Shown here piece after piece: positions 1 to 10,358 of a stretch of 64,000 bases of DNA. Source of the stretch: Solirubrobacter soli DSM 22325 (lineage in GTDB: Bacteria > Actinomycetota > Thermoleophilia > Solirubrobacterales > Solirubrobacteraceae); the NCBI RefSeq assembly GCF_000423665.1, contig NZ_AUIK01000008.1, forward strand, positions 496,001 to 560,000. The letters are read 5' to 3'. Every line of letters starts with the position of its first letter. Position 1 is the first letter of the stretch. The notes under the pieces were generated by a model that saw only the letters and a list, made by a program, of their open reading frames with translations, had not been told where the DNA came from and made no database searches. Made by a program: the position numbers and the translations under genes.

Positions 1-2
1 CC

Positions 3-677
3 AGCGCCGCGGTGCAGAAGGTCACGACGGGCAGCGTCAACTACAAGGAGGTCGCGGTCGCGGGCCTCGTCGGCGGCCTGGCGGGCGGCGCGGGCGCGTA
101 CCTCGGCTCGGCGCGGGCGCTGGCGACGATGAGCCCGGTGATGCGCGGCGTGGTCGCCGGCGGCGCGAGCAACGTGCTCGGCGGCGGCGTGAACCGCGGC
201 ATCCACGGCGACAACCCGTTCGACCCGGCCGGGATGGCGACCGACCTGGTCGTCGGCGGCGCGACCGGCGGCGTCGGCTGGCGCCTCGGCCGCAACGAGC
301 CTGAGGTCTACTACCGGGGCATGAGTCCAGAAGAGCTTGCGAGCGTGCGCTCGGTGAAGGGCATCACGCCGCGCGGCGAGAACTTCGTCACCCAGGACCG
401 GGCGTACATCGAGCAGCTCGCGGCGCGCCATCCGGGCACGTACGACAACATCGTGCGCTTCGAGATGCGTCCGGGTACGACGGACGCGATGGTCGACGCG
501 GGCGCCACGAGCCGCTCCGCGCTGATCGACAACAACCCCGCGTACTCCGACCTGCCGCGCATGCCCAAGGGCGACACCACCCACATCCACATCAAGGGCG
601 AGGGCTCGTCGGTCAACTACGGCCTGCGGCGCGACAGCGCGGACATCTTCAACTCGAATATCCAGGGCATCCGGTGA
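3..677 (+). CDS. C-terminal part of a polymorphic toxin (5' end outside window)
   Basis: The reading frame is open to the left edge, so this is the 3' part of a longer gene. The first ~90 visible residues are Gly/Ala-rich and hydrophobic (GLVGGLAGGAGAYLG, DLVVGGATGGVGW), as in the pre-toxin region of WXG/LXG- or Rhs-type toxins. The last ~120 residues form a separate polar domain starting with VYYRGMS and containing GENFVTQDRAYIEQLAARHP and a His-Ile-His stretch. The YRGMS...FVT pattern resembles ADP-ribosyltransferase-fold toxin tips, but I cannot confirm the catalytic residues. The stop overlaps the start of the next gene (GTGA), as expected for a toxin-immunity pair, and an EssC-type ATPase lies nearby. 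The toxin-tip call is inference from layout and motif resemblance. Confidence 0.6.
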   Translation, partial: SAAVQKVTTGSVNYKEVAVAGLVGGLAGGAGAYLGSARALATMSPVMRGVVAGGASNVLGGGVNRGIHGDNPFDPAGMATDLVVGGATGGVGWRLGRNEPEVYYRGMSPEELASVRSVKGITPRGENFVTQDRAYIEQLAARHPGTYDNIVRFEMRPGTTDAMVDAGATSRSALIDNNPAYSDLPRMPKGDTTHIHIKGEGSSVNYGLRRDSADIFNSNIQGIR

Positions 678-1141
678 CCTGCGAAGAACTCGACGAGCGC
701 ATACGGGCGTGGCAGGTCTTCGGCGAGAAGGCCGATTGGCTCGACGAGCAGAGCGGCCTCGAGCCATGCATCGCCGCGGCATTGGACGCGAACCGCGCGT
801 CCGGTGACTGGCCGACGTTCGAGAAGTACGTGATCGCGGCGCTGCGGCATCCGTCCGCGACGTACACCGAGACGCTCGGCGCCGTGCTCGACGAGCGCCG
901 GGACGACGTCAATGCCGAGGACATCGTCTCCGCGCTCGAGGAGGCGCGCGACCCCGTGGCGATCCCGGCCCTGCGGCGGGCGATCACGTGGGATGCCGAC
1001 GAGTTCGGGCAGCTGCAGCGCAAGGCGGTCTGGGCGCTCAGCCACATCGGGACGCCGGAGGCGCTCGCCGCGATCCGCGAGACGGTCACGCCGGACATGC
1101 CCGAGAAGGTCGTCGAGGCCGCCGCGCAGGCGCTCAGCTGA
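674..1141 (+). CDS. Putative immunity protein with HEAT-like repeats
   Basis: A 155-residue acidic, helical, Cys-poor protein without signal peptide or membrane segment. The second half reads as HEAT-like helical pairs (DPVAIPALRRAI, LQRKAVWALSHIGTPEALAAIRETV). Its GTG start overlaps the toxin stop by four bases, so it is translationally coupled to the upstream toxin gene. A small acidic helical cytosolic protein directly behind a toxin tip is the standard position of an immunity protein that binds and neutralises the toxin. The family was not recognised by name. The 3' end overlaps the convergent DUF4291 gene by 8 bp. Confidence 0.6.
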   Translation: MTCEELDERIRAWQVFGEKADWLDEQSGLEPCIAAALDANRASGDWPTFEKYVIAALRHPSATYTETLGAVLDERRDDVNAEDIVSALEEARDPVAIPALRRAITWDADEFGQLQRKAVWALSHIGTPEALAAIRETVTPDMPEKVVEAAAQALS

Positions 1142-1687
1142 CGCCGACGGCCGCCGCCGCGGCGGCGGAGAGCTCCAGCGGCCGTTCTTCCGGCACCAGC
1201 CGGGCCGCCGCTGCGAGGTCGCCGGCCCTGACCAACCCGGCGACCTCGCGCGCGAGCGGCGTCACGTCCTCGATGCCCGTGATCCACTCGTCGACGTAGC
1301 GGCCGACGGCCTCGCCGCCGAGCCCGACCTGGATCGCGCGGTGCTCGAGGCGCTGGAGCGCGACGTCGCGCTCCGGGTCCCACTGCACGCGCACCGGGCT
1401 GGCGTGCTTGCGCTCCTTGGACGCCTCGTCCGCGAGGCACGAGTGCTCGAGCGCCCAATCGAAGCCCGCGCGGGTGATCGTGATCGCCAGCACGCGCTCC
1501 TGGCCGGGCTTCTCCGCCCACCCACAGCGGTACATCATCCAGTTGAACGACGGCTTGATCCACGTCATCCGCTCACGCTTGAACGGGGACACGAACGTCC
1601 CGGCCCGCAGCGCGGGCTCGGCGATGGCGGGCGAGTACGCCTGGTAGACGACCAGCGTGTCGTCGTCGTGCCTGGCCCTGACCTGCC

Positions 1688-3358
<1,671 letters not shown>

Positions 3359-3376
3359 GGGGGAAAAGCGTAGGCC

Positions 3377-6300
3377 GTGCACGTCGTACTCCGCGACAGT
3401 GGCGGGGATCGCGAGCTGCTCGTCTCCCTGCGCAATCCCGAGGCCACGCTCCACGACGTCCTGCACGCGGCGCTCGACGTCCAGGCGCCGGAGTCGGTGG
3501 CGATCGACGGCCGCGTGGTCGACGCCGCCGCCCGCGCCCTCGACGCCGGCCTGCATGAGGGCGCGATCCTCGAGCTGGCGCCGAACGGCACGGGCGCGCG
3601 GCCACGCCCGCCGCTCGAGCTCGCCGTCCTCACCGGGCCGGCCGCGGGCCGCACCGTCCCGGTCCGCGCCGGGCGCTGGACGATCGGCCGCGACGCGACC
3701 AACACGATCACGCTCGACGACGAGACGATCTCGCGGGCCCACGCGGAGCTCGAGCTCGACGAGCACGGCGCCGGTTCCGTGCGGGACCTCGGCTCGGCCA
3801 ACGGGACGTGGGTCGACGGCGCCGAGGTCACCGACGAGACGGCGGACGTGGCCGTCGGGAGCGTCGTCCAGCTCGGCGCGGTCGCGTTCACCGTCCGCGC
3901 TCCCGCCGACGAGGACCGCCCGCTCGGCCTCGACCTGCGCCGCCACGTCGGCCCTTCCGGCGCGGTCGCCTTCAACCGTCCACCCCGCCTCGCCGGCGCC
4001 GCGGGGCCCGGCGCGCTCGAGGTCCCGTCCGAGCCCGGCGACCCGCCGCCCGCCCACTTCAGCATCGCCTCGACGGTCGGCCCCCTGGTCCTCGCCGTGG
4101 TCATGGTCGCGATCACCCGCGACCTGCGGTTCGCGCTGTTCTCGCTGCTCAGCCCGGTGATCGGCATCGGCACCTACGTCGAGTCCAAGCGCCGCAACAC
4201 CACGACGAAGGTCAAAGACCAGAAGGAGTACCGGGCGAAGCTGCGGGAGCTGCAGACGGAGGTCGGCGACGCGGGCGCCGTCGAGCGAGCCCGCCGCCGG
4301 CAGCGCACGCCCGACCCCGCCGAGGTCCTGCGCCGGGTCGAGCTCCCGAGCATGCGCCTGTGGGAGCGCCGCCCGAACCACGACGACTTCCTCAGCCTGT
4401 ATGCGGGTCTCGGGGACGTCGCCTGGCAACCCCAGGCCGACAGCCCGTCGACCAAGTTGCCGGAGCAGGTCTCGGAGACGCTGAAAGGCGAAGGGCTGCG
4501 GGCCGCTCCGGTCGCGGTCGAGCTCGCCAAGGGCGGCGTCGTCGGCATCGTCGGCGACCGGCGCCTCGCGCTCGCCACCGCCCGCAGCCTGCTCTGCCAG
4601 GCCGCCGTCCACCACGGCCCGGCGGATCTGACGGTCGGCGTCTTCGTCGACGAGGGCCGCGACACCGACTGGGAGTGGACGAAGTGGCTGCCGCACACCC
4701 GCAGCGCCGACGGTGACGGCGAGCAGTGGCTGTCGGCGCGTCGAGAACGCAGCGAGGCGCTGCTGCGCCGCCTCACCGCGGGCGCCGCGAGCGGGACCGC
4801 ACTGGTCGTGCTCGACTCCGACCTGCTGATCGAGGGCCGCAACGCGCCCGCGCGGGAGCTGCTCCGCGGCGGTTCCGAGCGCGAGGACAAGCGGCTCCCC
4901 GTCGCCGGGATCGTCGTGTCCAGCTCGCGCGACCGCCTGCCCGCGGCCTGCAACACGGTGATCGAGATCATCAGCCCGGACGGCGACGCGATCGCCCACC
5001 GCACGGACTCCACCGACGGCGGCCAGGAGCTGATCGTCGCCGGCCTCGATCCCGCAACCGCCCGCCGCTGCGCCCGCGACCTCGCGCGCTTCGAAGACCC
5101 CGAGCTGAGCGTCGCCGGCGCCGGCCTGCCCGACAGCGTGCGCCTGCTGCCGCTGCTCGAGCTCGACGCCGTCACCCCCGACGCGATCCGCCGCCGCTGG
5201 CAGCGCGCCGGGACGCCCGCCTCGCCCGCCGGCCCGGTCGGCGTCACCGAGCAGGGCGTCTTCAGCCTCGACCTCGAGCGCGACGGCCCGCACGCGCTCG
5301 TGGGCGGGACGACGGGCTCGGGCAAGAGCGAGCTGCTGCGCAGCCTGATCGCCGCGCTCGCCGCCACCACCGACCCCCGCCAGCTGACGTTCCTGCTGAT
5401 GGACTTCAAGGGCGGCGCCGCCTTCGACGCGTGCGCGCGGCTGCCGCACACCGTCGGGATGGTCACCGACCTCGACGAGGCGCTCGTAGAACGCGCGCTG
5501 AGAGCGCTCGAAGCCGAGCTGCAGTACCGCGAGCGGCTGCTGCGCAAGGCCGGCGCGGACAACCTGCGCGCCTACCACGAGCGCGACCACGACGAGCCGC
5601 TCCCGCGCCTGGTGGTCGTGATCGACGAGTTCGCCAAGATGGCCCGCGAGCAGCCCGAGCTGCTGGCGGCGCTGGTCGACGTCGCCCAGCGCGGCCGCAC
5701 GCTCGGCGTGCACCTGATCCTCGCCACCCAGCGCCCAGCGGGCGTGGTCAACGACCACATCCGCACCAACACGAATCTGCGGATCGCCTTGCGCGTGCAG
5801 GACGCGGCGGACTCCACCGACGTGATCGGGGATCGCAGCGCCGCCGAGATCAGCCGCCACCGGCCCGGCCGCGCGTACTTCCGGCTCGGCCCGGACGAGG
5901 TCGTCCCGCTGCAGAGCGCGCTGATCACGTGCGTGACCGACGCGACGTCCGACACCGCGGTCGAGGTCGCGCCGTTCGAGTTCGGCGCGACGGCGGGCGC
6001 GCGCCAAGAGGCGATCGACGAGCGCATGGGCGAGCGGCCGAGCGACCTCGCGCGGCTCGTCGACGCGATCATCGAGGCCAACGACGCGGAGGGGATCGCG
6101 CCGCCACGCAAGCCGTGGCCCGAGCCGCTGCCCAGCCAGCTCGACCTCGCACAGCTCGACGGCCACGTCGCCCTGGCCGACGAGCCGCGGCGCCAGCGGC
6201 AGTTCCCCGTCGGCTGGAACCTCGACGACGGGAACCTGCTGCTGTTCGGCATCCCCGGGAGCGGGACGACCACCGCGCTGGCGAGCCTCGTCCTGAGCCT

Positions 6301-7549
6301 GTCGACAGCGAATCCGCCGGATCGGCTCGAGGTCTATGCGTTCGACAACGGCGCGGGCGAGCTGCGGGCGCTGGAGACGCTCCCGCACACCGGCTCCGTG
6401 ATCCTGGCCGGTGACCGCGAGCGCCAGATGCGGCTGATCCGGCGGCTGCGCCGCGAGCTCGACGAGCGGCGCACGCTCGGCCGCTCCGGCGCGCGGACGA
6501 TCGTCCTGATCGACAACCTCGCCGCGCTGCGCTCGGAGTTCGACGACGTGGCCGGCCTCGAGCTGATGGACGAGCTCGCTCGCGTCTACGCCGACGGCCC
6601 GCAGAGCGGCATCCACATGGCGGTCACCGCCGACCGGCCGAACACCGTCCCGACCGGATGGATGGCCGTGACCACGCAGAAGTGGCTCTTCCGGCTCGCC
6701 GACCCCTACGACTATGTCTCGCTCGGGCTGACGGTCAAGGACATCCCGTACGCGACCCCCGGCCGCGCCGTGATGGCCGAGTCGAAGCTGCAGATCCAGC
6801 TCGGCCGCCCGCTCCCGTCGCTCGCCGAGGCGGCCGCGGTCGTCGCCGGCCGCCACCCGGGCGTCGCACCCGTCGCGGCGCCGGTCGGCGTCCTGCCCAC
6901 CGAGGTGACGCTCTCGCCGGCCGCGGATCTGCACCAGGAGCCCTGGCGGATCGGGTTCGGCATCCGGGAAGCGGATCTCGACGTCGCCGAGCTGGTCCTC
7001 TACGAGGGCGAGCACGCGATCGTGGCCGGCCCGGCGCGCAGCGGCAAGAGCCTCACGCTATGGACGCTCGCCGAGACGCTCCGCGCGTCCGGCGCGCCGC
7101 TGCACATCGCGGCGACTGGCGGGCGCCGCTCGCCGCTGCCGGACTGCCCGGCGCTCGACCGCTACGCCCCCGCCGCCGAGGCCGGGGCCATGCTCGCCCA
7201 GCTGCGTGTCCAGCAAGGCCCCATCGTCCTGCTGATCGACGACGCCGAGGGCTTCGACGACGTCGACGGCGCGATCGCCGGCCTGCTCGGGGCGGGCCGG
7301 CACGACCTGCACGTCATCGCCGCCGCGCGGGCGGACTCACTCCGATCGCTCTACGGCCACTGGACGCAGGAGGTCCGCAAGTCCAAGGTCGGCGTACTGC
7401 TGCGGCCGAACATCGACTACGACGGCGACCTGACGGGCGCGACGCTCCCGCGCCGCGCCCCGGTCGCGATGACCGTCGGGCGCGGCTACCTCTGCCACAA
7501 CGGCGAGGCCGAGATCGTCCAGGTCGCGCTGCCTCAGGACTGGAGGTAG
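3377..7549 (+). CDS. FHA-FtsK/SpoIIIE ATPase, EssC/EccC type (type VII secretion motor)
   Basis: 1390 residues. Order of parts: a ubiquitin-like N-terminal region (~1-75), an FHA phosphothreonine-binding domain (~77-175, WTIGRDATN and SRAH, LGSANGTWVDG), two hydrophobic segments (~235-270, LVLAVVMVAITRDLRFALFSLL), then three FtsK-type ATPase modules. Module 1 has an intact P-loop (GGTTGSGKSE, ~642) and Walker B (VVVIDEFAKM, ~745). Module 2 has a degenerate P-loop without Lys (GIPGSGTTT, ~956). Module 3 has GPARSGKSLT (~1216). This is the architecture of the motor that drives WXG100 and polymorphic-toxin export. No EccB, EccD, EccE, mycosin or WXG100 gene is in the window, so partners must lie upstream. 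GTG start; the 3' end overlaps the convergent peptidase gene by 16 bp. Confidence 0.93.
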   Translation: MHVVLRDSGGDRELLVSLRNPEATLHDVLHAALDVQAPESVAIDGRVVDAAARALDAGLHEGAILELAPNGTGARPRPPLELAVLTGPAAGRTVPVRAGRWTIGRDATNTITLDDETISRAHAELELDEHGAGSVRDLGSANGTWVDGAEVTDETADVAVGSVVQLGAVAFTVRAPADEDRPLGLDLRRHVGPSGAVAFNRPPRLAGAAGPGALEVPSEPGDPPPAHFSIASTVGPLVLAVVMVAITRDLRFALFSLLSPVIGIGTYVESKRRNTTTKVKDQKEYRAKLRELQTEVGDAGAVERARRRQRTPDPAEVLRRVELPSMRLWERRPNHDDFLSLYAGLGDVAWQPQADSPSTKLPEQVSETLKGEGLRAAPVAVELAKGGVVGIVGDRRLALATARSLLCQAAVHHGPADLTVGVFVDEGRDTDWEWTKWLPHTRSADGDGEQWLSARRERSEALLRRLTAGAASGTALVVLDSDLLIEGRNAPARELLRGGSEREDKRLPVAGIVVSSSRDRLPAACNTVIEIISPDGDAIAHRTDSTDGGQELIVAGLDPATARRCARDLARFEDPELSVAGAGLPDSVRLLPLLELDAVTPDAIRRRWQRAGTPASPAGPVGVTEQGVFSLDLERDGPHALVGGTTGSGKSELLRSLIAALAATTDPRQLTFLLMDFKGGAAFDACARLPHTVGMVTDLDEALVERALRALEAELQYRERLLRKAGADNLRAYHERDHDEPLPRLVVVIDEFAKMAREQPELLAALVDVAQRGRTLGVHLILATQRPAGVVNDHIRTNTNLRIALRVQDAADSTDVIGDRSAAEISRHRPGRAYFRLGPDEVVPLQSALITCVTDATSDTAVEVAPFEFGATAGARQEAIDERMGERPSDLARLVDAIIEANDAEGIAPPRKPWPEPLPSQLDLAQLDGHVALADEPRRQRQFPVGWNLDDGNLLLFGIPGSGTTTALASLVLSLSTANPPDRLEVYAFDNGAGELRALETLPHTGSVILAGDRERQMRLIRRLRRELDERRTLGRSGARTIVLIDNLAALRSEFDDVAGLELMDELARVYADGPQSGIHMAVTADRPNTVPTGWMAVTTQKWLFRLADPYDYVSLGLTVKDIPYATPGRAVMAESKLQIQLGRPLPSLAEAAAVVAGRHPGVAPVAAPVGVLPTEVTLSPAADLHQEPWRIGFGIREADLDVAELVLYEGEHAIVAGPARSGKSLTLWTLAETLRASGAPLHIAATGGRRSPLPDCPALDRYAPAAEAGAMLAQLRVQQGPIVLLIDDAEGFDDVDGAIAGLLGAGRHDLHVIAAARADSLRSLYGHWTQEVRKSKVGVLLRPNIDYDGDLTGATLPRRAPVAMTVGRGYLCHNGEAEIVQVALPQDWR

Positions 7550-8298
7550 ACGCTGCAGGAGGACGGATCGCCGGACTCGAAGCCGCGGCTCCACGCCTCC
7601 TCGCGCTGCTCGGGCGTCCCGTGGTGGCCCGGGTTGGTGGTGTCGAAGTCGCCCACGGCCAGCGCGGCGTTCAGCGCTTCCTGGATGTCGCCGTCGTCGA
7701 GGCGCTTCTCGTCATACGCGCTCTTGGCCCAGTTGCCGGCGTAGCAGTCGGCCTGCAGCTCGGTGTTCTCGGTCGGGATGTTCTGGTTGTTGAAGACGCC
7801 GAGCTCGTCCTGGATCTGGTGGCCGTACTCGTGGGCGACGACGTAGGCGACGGCGAAGTCGCCCATCGTCCCGCCGAAGCCCTGCGAGCTGCCGGGCAGG
7901 GCGCGGTCGAGGCTGCCGTCGTAGATGCCGTCGGCGAAGCGCTCGGCGATCGTGATCGTGTCGTCGCCGGGGCAGTAGGCGGCGGTGCTGTCGTCAAGCT
8001 GACCGCAGGCGCTGTCCGCCGTCTCGCCGGGCTTGAGGATCTGGTAGCTCACGCGCGGCTCCGGCAAGCCTTGCGCGGCGAAGACCTTGGTCCAGTAGGC
8101 GTCGACGTCCTTGGTCACGGCGACGAGGAAGTCATTCATGGTCTGTGGTTGGGCGCCATCTGTGGTGCCGACGGCGAGCTGGTGCGGGCGCTGCTCACCG
8201 GCCTGCGCGGCCGAGCCGTGCAGTTGCGTCGCGCCGATCAGCGCAACCAGGGCGAGGCCGGCAACGATGAACAGTCGCGGGCGAATCAGTGAACTCAT
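7534..8298 (-). CDS. Secreted neutral zinc metallopeptidase (YpfJ family)
   Basis: 254 residues with an N-terminal signal segment (LFIVAGLALVALIGATQL). The zinc site is HEYGHQ in the motif AYVVAHEYGHQIQDELG, followed by TELQADCYAGNWA, which supplies the third ligand, and the C-terminal NPGHHGTPEQREEAWSRGFESGD typical of the PF04228 family. It probably acts outside the membrane on an unknown protein substrate. It is convergent with and overlaps the secretion ATPase, so it is not its operon partner. Confidence 0.92.
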   Translation of the reverse strand: MSSLIRPRLFIVAGLALVALIGATQLHGSAAQAGEQRPHQLAVGTTDGAQPQTMNDFLVAVTKDVDAYWTKVFAAQGLPEPRVSYQILKPGETADSACGQLDDSTAAYCPGDDTITIAERFADGIYDGSLDRALPGSSQGFGGTMGDFAVAYVVAHEYGHQIQDELGVFNNQNIPTENTELQADCYAGNWAKSAYDEKRLDDGDIQEALNAALAVGDFDTTNPGHHGTPEQREEAWSRGFESGDPSSCSVYLQS

Positions 8299-8388
8299 GC
8301 CAGCAGTGACGCAGCCCTCCGTAAGGTTGTTCCGAGAGATGGCTAACGCTTTCCGTAGGATCCCCTAAGCGCTGACTCAAGGCCCACC

Positions 8389-8784
8389 TTGGACTGGCGT
8401 CTCCTCCTCGAAATCGCCGCGATCACGCTCGTCCTGTGGGTGCTGTCGTGGGTCGCGATGGTGCTCTTCGCGCGCCGGCTGCCGCCCGGCCTGCTGCGCG
8501 ATGCCGCCGAGTTCCTCCCCGCCTGCGTGACCACCGCGAGGCGCCTGCGCGGCAACCCGACGGTGCCCCGCAGATCGAAGGTCGCGCTGCTGATCGCGAT
8601 CCTCTGGGTGCTCTCGCCGATCGACCTGTTACCGGAGTTTCTTCCCGTGATCGGCCCGCTCGACGACGTCGTCGCCGTCGTCCTCCTGCTGCGCTACGCG
8701 GCGCGTGCGATCCCGCGCGAGGACCTGCTCGCCGCCTGGCCGGCCGAGCCGCGCCTGCTCGAGCGCCTGCTCGGCTCGTCGTAG
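8389..8784 (+). CDS. YkvA/DUF1232 family membrane protein
   Basis: 131 residues with a TTG start. An N-terminal membrane helix (LLLEIAAITLVLWVLSWVAMVLFA) precedes the DUF1232 core (KVALLIAILWVLSPIDLLPEFLPVIGPLDDVVAVVLLLRYAARAI), in which SPIDLLPEFLPVIGPLDD is the family signature. The function of the family is not established. It is preceded by a 90-bp gap in which no clear promoter was found. Confidence 0.9.
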   Translation: MDWRLLLEIAAITLVLWVLSWVAMVLFARRLPPGLLRDAAEFLPACVTTARRLRGNPTVPRRSKVALLIAILWVLSPIDLLPEFLPVIGPLDDVVAVVLLLRYAARAIPREDLLAAWPAEPRLLERLLGSS

Positions 8785-8826
8785 CTCTCACGCTCAACCC
8801 ACGCCGCGCCCCTACGGTCGCCCGCA

Positions 8827-9015
8827 ATGCTCGCGTGCGTCGTCGGACTCCTTCCCAGCCTCCTCTACCTCGCCCCCGTCATCGCGATGGTCGCCTTCGT
8901 GGTGGTCGCGAAGATCCGCGGAGCCGGCTACGACGAGGAGGAGGGATCCTCCAGCACCGAGAGTATGTTGCCGGCGGGATCGCGGAACCACGCGATCGCC
9001 GGTCCGCCCTCCTGA
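8827..9015 (+). CDS. Possible 62-residue single-pass membrane protein
   Basis: Short frame with one strong membrane helix (LACVVGLLPSLLYLAPVIAMVAFVVVAKI) and an acidic tail. Its last 88 bp run antisense through the 3' end of the VOC gene, so the tail sequence may be forced by the other gene. The ATG lies 42 bp behind the YkvA gene. Convergent overlaps are common in this window, which favours a real gene, but there is no homology evidence. Confidence 0.35.
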   Translation: MLACVVGLLPSLLYLAPVIAMVAFVVVAKIRGAGYDEEEGSSSTESMLPAGSRNHAIAGPPS

Positions 9016-9317
9016 CGCGAGATCCCGCGCTCGTCCTGACCGAAGCCGTCGTAGAGTTCGAACGCCACGCCGCGCTCTGAAAGCGCGTCGACCGCGGCGG
9101 CGATGTCCTGCACGGGGAAGTTCAAGATCGTGTAGGTCGCCGGCTCGAAGTCGGGTTTCGGGTAGACGATCGTGGGCCGGTCGCCCGCGATGTGGAGCGT
9201 CAAGAGGCCCATCTCCTCGGTCGTGACGTCGATGCCGAGCACGGAGCCGTAGAACTCGCGCGCCGCGTCGAGGTCATCGACCGCGAAGCCGCTGAAAGCC
9301 TTCGTGTCCTTGAACAT
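8928..9317 (-). CDS. VOC (glyoxalase/bleomycin resistance) family protein
   Basis: 129 residues, one paired beta-alpha-beta-beta-beta VOC fold: AFSGFAVDDLDAAREFYGSVLGIDV at the start, TILNFPVQDIAAAVDALSERGVAFE in the middle, and GPAIAWFRDPAGNILSVLE at the end with the usual terminal Glu ligand. The substrate is unknown. ATG at 9317 lies two bases behind the stop of the sigma factor gene, so the two are almost certainly one transcript. VOC and similar small enzymes are frequent partners of SigG/SigJ-type sigma factors. Confidence 0.9.
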   Translation of the reverse strand: MFKDTKAFSGFAVDDLDAAREFYGSVLGIDVTTEEMGLLTLHIAGDRPTIVYPKPDFEPATYTILNFPVQDIAAAVDALSERGVAFELYDGFGQDERGISRQEGGPAIAWFRDPAGNILSVLEDPSSSS

Positions 9318-9319
9318 CC

Positions 9320-10273
9320 CTACAGGGTGACCGGCAGACCGAACTGCTCGAACAGCGCGGGCCCGAACGTCGTGATCTCGGCGACCCCGCCGTCCACGCA
9401 GCGCAGGATGTCGAACTTGAAGGCGCGCCACTCGGTCTCGCCCGGGCGGCGGAGATAGCTGGCGGCGGTGGGCATCCGGTTCGCGCGGGTCGGGACCAGG
9501 CGCCAGTCGCCCTCGCGCTGTTCGCCGAACGCGCGTGCGAGCAGCGGCACGATCGCGTCGCGGCCGTCGTAGACCATCGCGAGCGGCGGCATCGTGATCC
9601 GGATGTCCTCCCGCATCAGCGCGGCGGACGCCTCGGCGTCACAGGCCTCGTGGGCGGCGATGAAGCCGGCGAGCAGGCGCTGCTCGTCCTCGGAGAGGGC
9701 GTCGGCGGAGACCGGACGGCGCTCGGGGAGCTCGGTCCGCAGGGTCTCGCGGGCGCGCTGGAGCGCGCTGTTGGCCGCAGCGACGCTGATCTCCAGCAGC
9801 GCCGCGGTCTCGGCGGCGGACCAGTCGAGCACGTCGCGCAGGATCACGACCGCGCGCTGGCGCGGCGGCAGCAGTTGGATCAACGTGATGAACGTCAGCT
9901 CGATCGTCTCGCGGGCGACGACGACGGCGTCCGGCTCCTGCTCGGCCGGCGCGACCTCGTCGAGCAGCCGGTCCGGATACGGCGTCAGCCACGGGATGTC
10001 GGCCTTGGACTCGAGCACCGGGACCTGGCGCTTGCTCTTGCGCAGCGCGTCCAGACAGACGTTGGTGGCGATCTTGTACAGCCACGCGCGGAGGTTCATC
10101 TCCTCGGTCTGCGTGTCACGGGCGCGCCACGCGCGCAGGAACGCCTCCTGGATCGCGTCCTCGGCCTCGTCGAAGGACCCGAGCATGCGGTAGCAGTGCA
10201 CGTGCAACTCGCGCCGGTGCCGCTCGATGGCCTGCTCGAAGTCGGTCGTCATGACGTGCGTATTAGCGCTCAT
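9320..10273 (-). CDS. ECF sigma factor, SigG-like with SnoaL C-terminal domain
   Basis: 317 residues. Region 2 is HCYRMLGSFDEAEDAIQEAFLRAWRA with LRAWLYKIATNVCLDALR. Region 4 is LIQLLPPRQRAVVILRDVLDWSAAETAALLEISVAAANSALQRARETL. An NTF2/SnoaL-like domain (~200-317, AHEACDAEASAALMREDIRITMPP...GRDAI) follows. This is the TIGR02960/SigG class, in which the C-terminal domain replaces or supplements an anti-sigma factor. Start 10273 is used; Met at 10252 (MTTDFEQ) is possible. It is cotranscribed with the VOC gene and divergent from the kinase at 10359. Confidence 0.92.
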   Translation of the reverse strand: MSANTHVMTTDFEQAIERHRRELHVHCYRMLGSFDEAEDAIQEAFLRAWRARDTQTEEMNLRAWLYKIATNVCLDALRKSKRQVPVLESKADIPWLTPYPDRLLDEVAPAEQEPDAVVVARETIELTFITLIQLLPPRQRAVVILRDVLDWSAAETAALLEISVAAANSALQRARETLRTELPERRPVSADALSEDEQRLLAGFIAAHEACDAEASAALMREDIRITMPPLAMVYDGRDAIVPLLARAFGEQREGDWRLVPTRANRMPTAASYLRRPGETEWRAFKFDILRCVDGGVAEITTFGPALFEQFGLPVTL

Positions 10274-10358
10274 GCCCCGTGAGACGACGCGCCAGGTGAG
10301 AACTCATCGGTCGGTCGTTGCGCGCGCCCATGCGGGAGTGGTACGAACGGCATCGACA

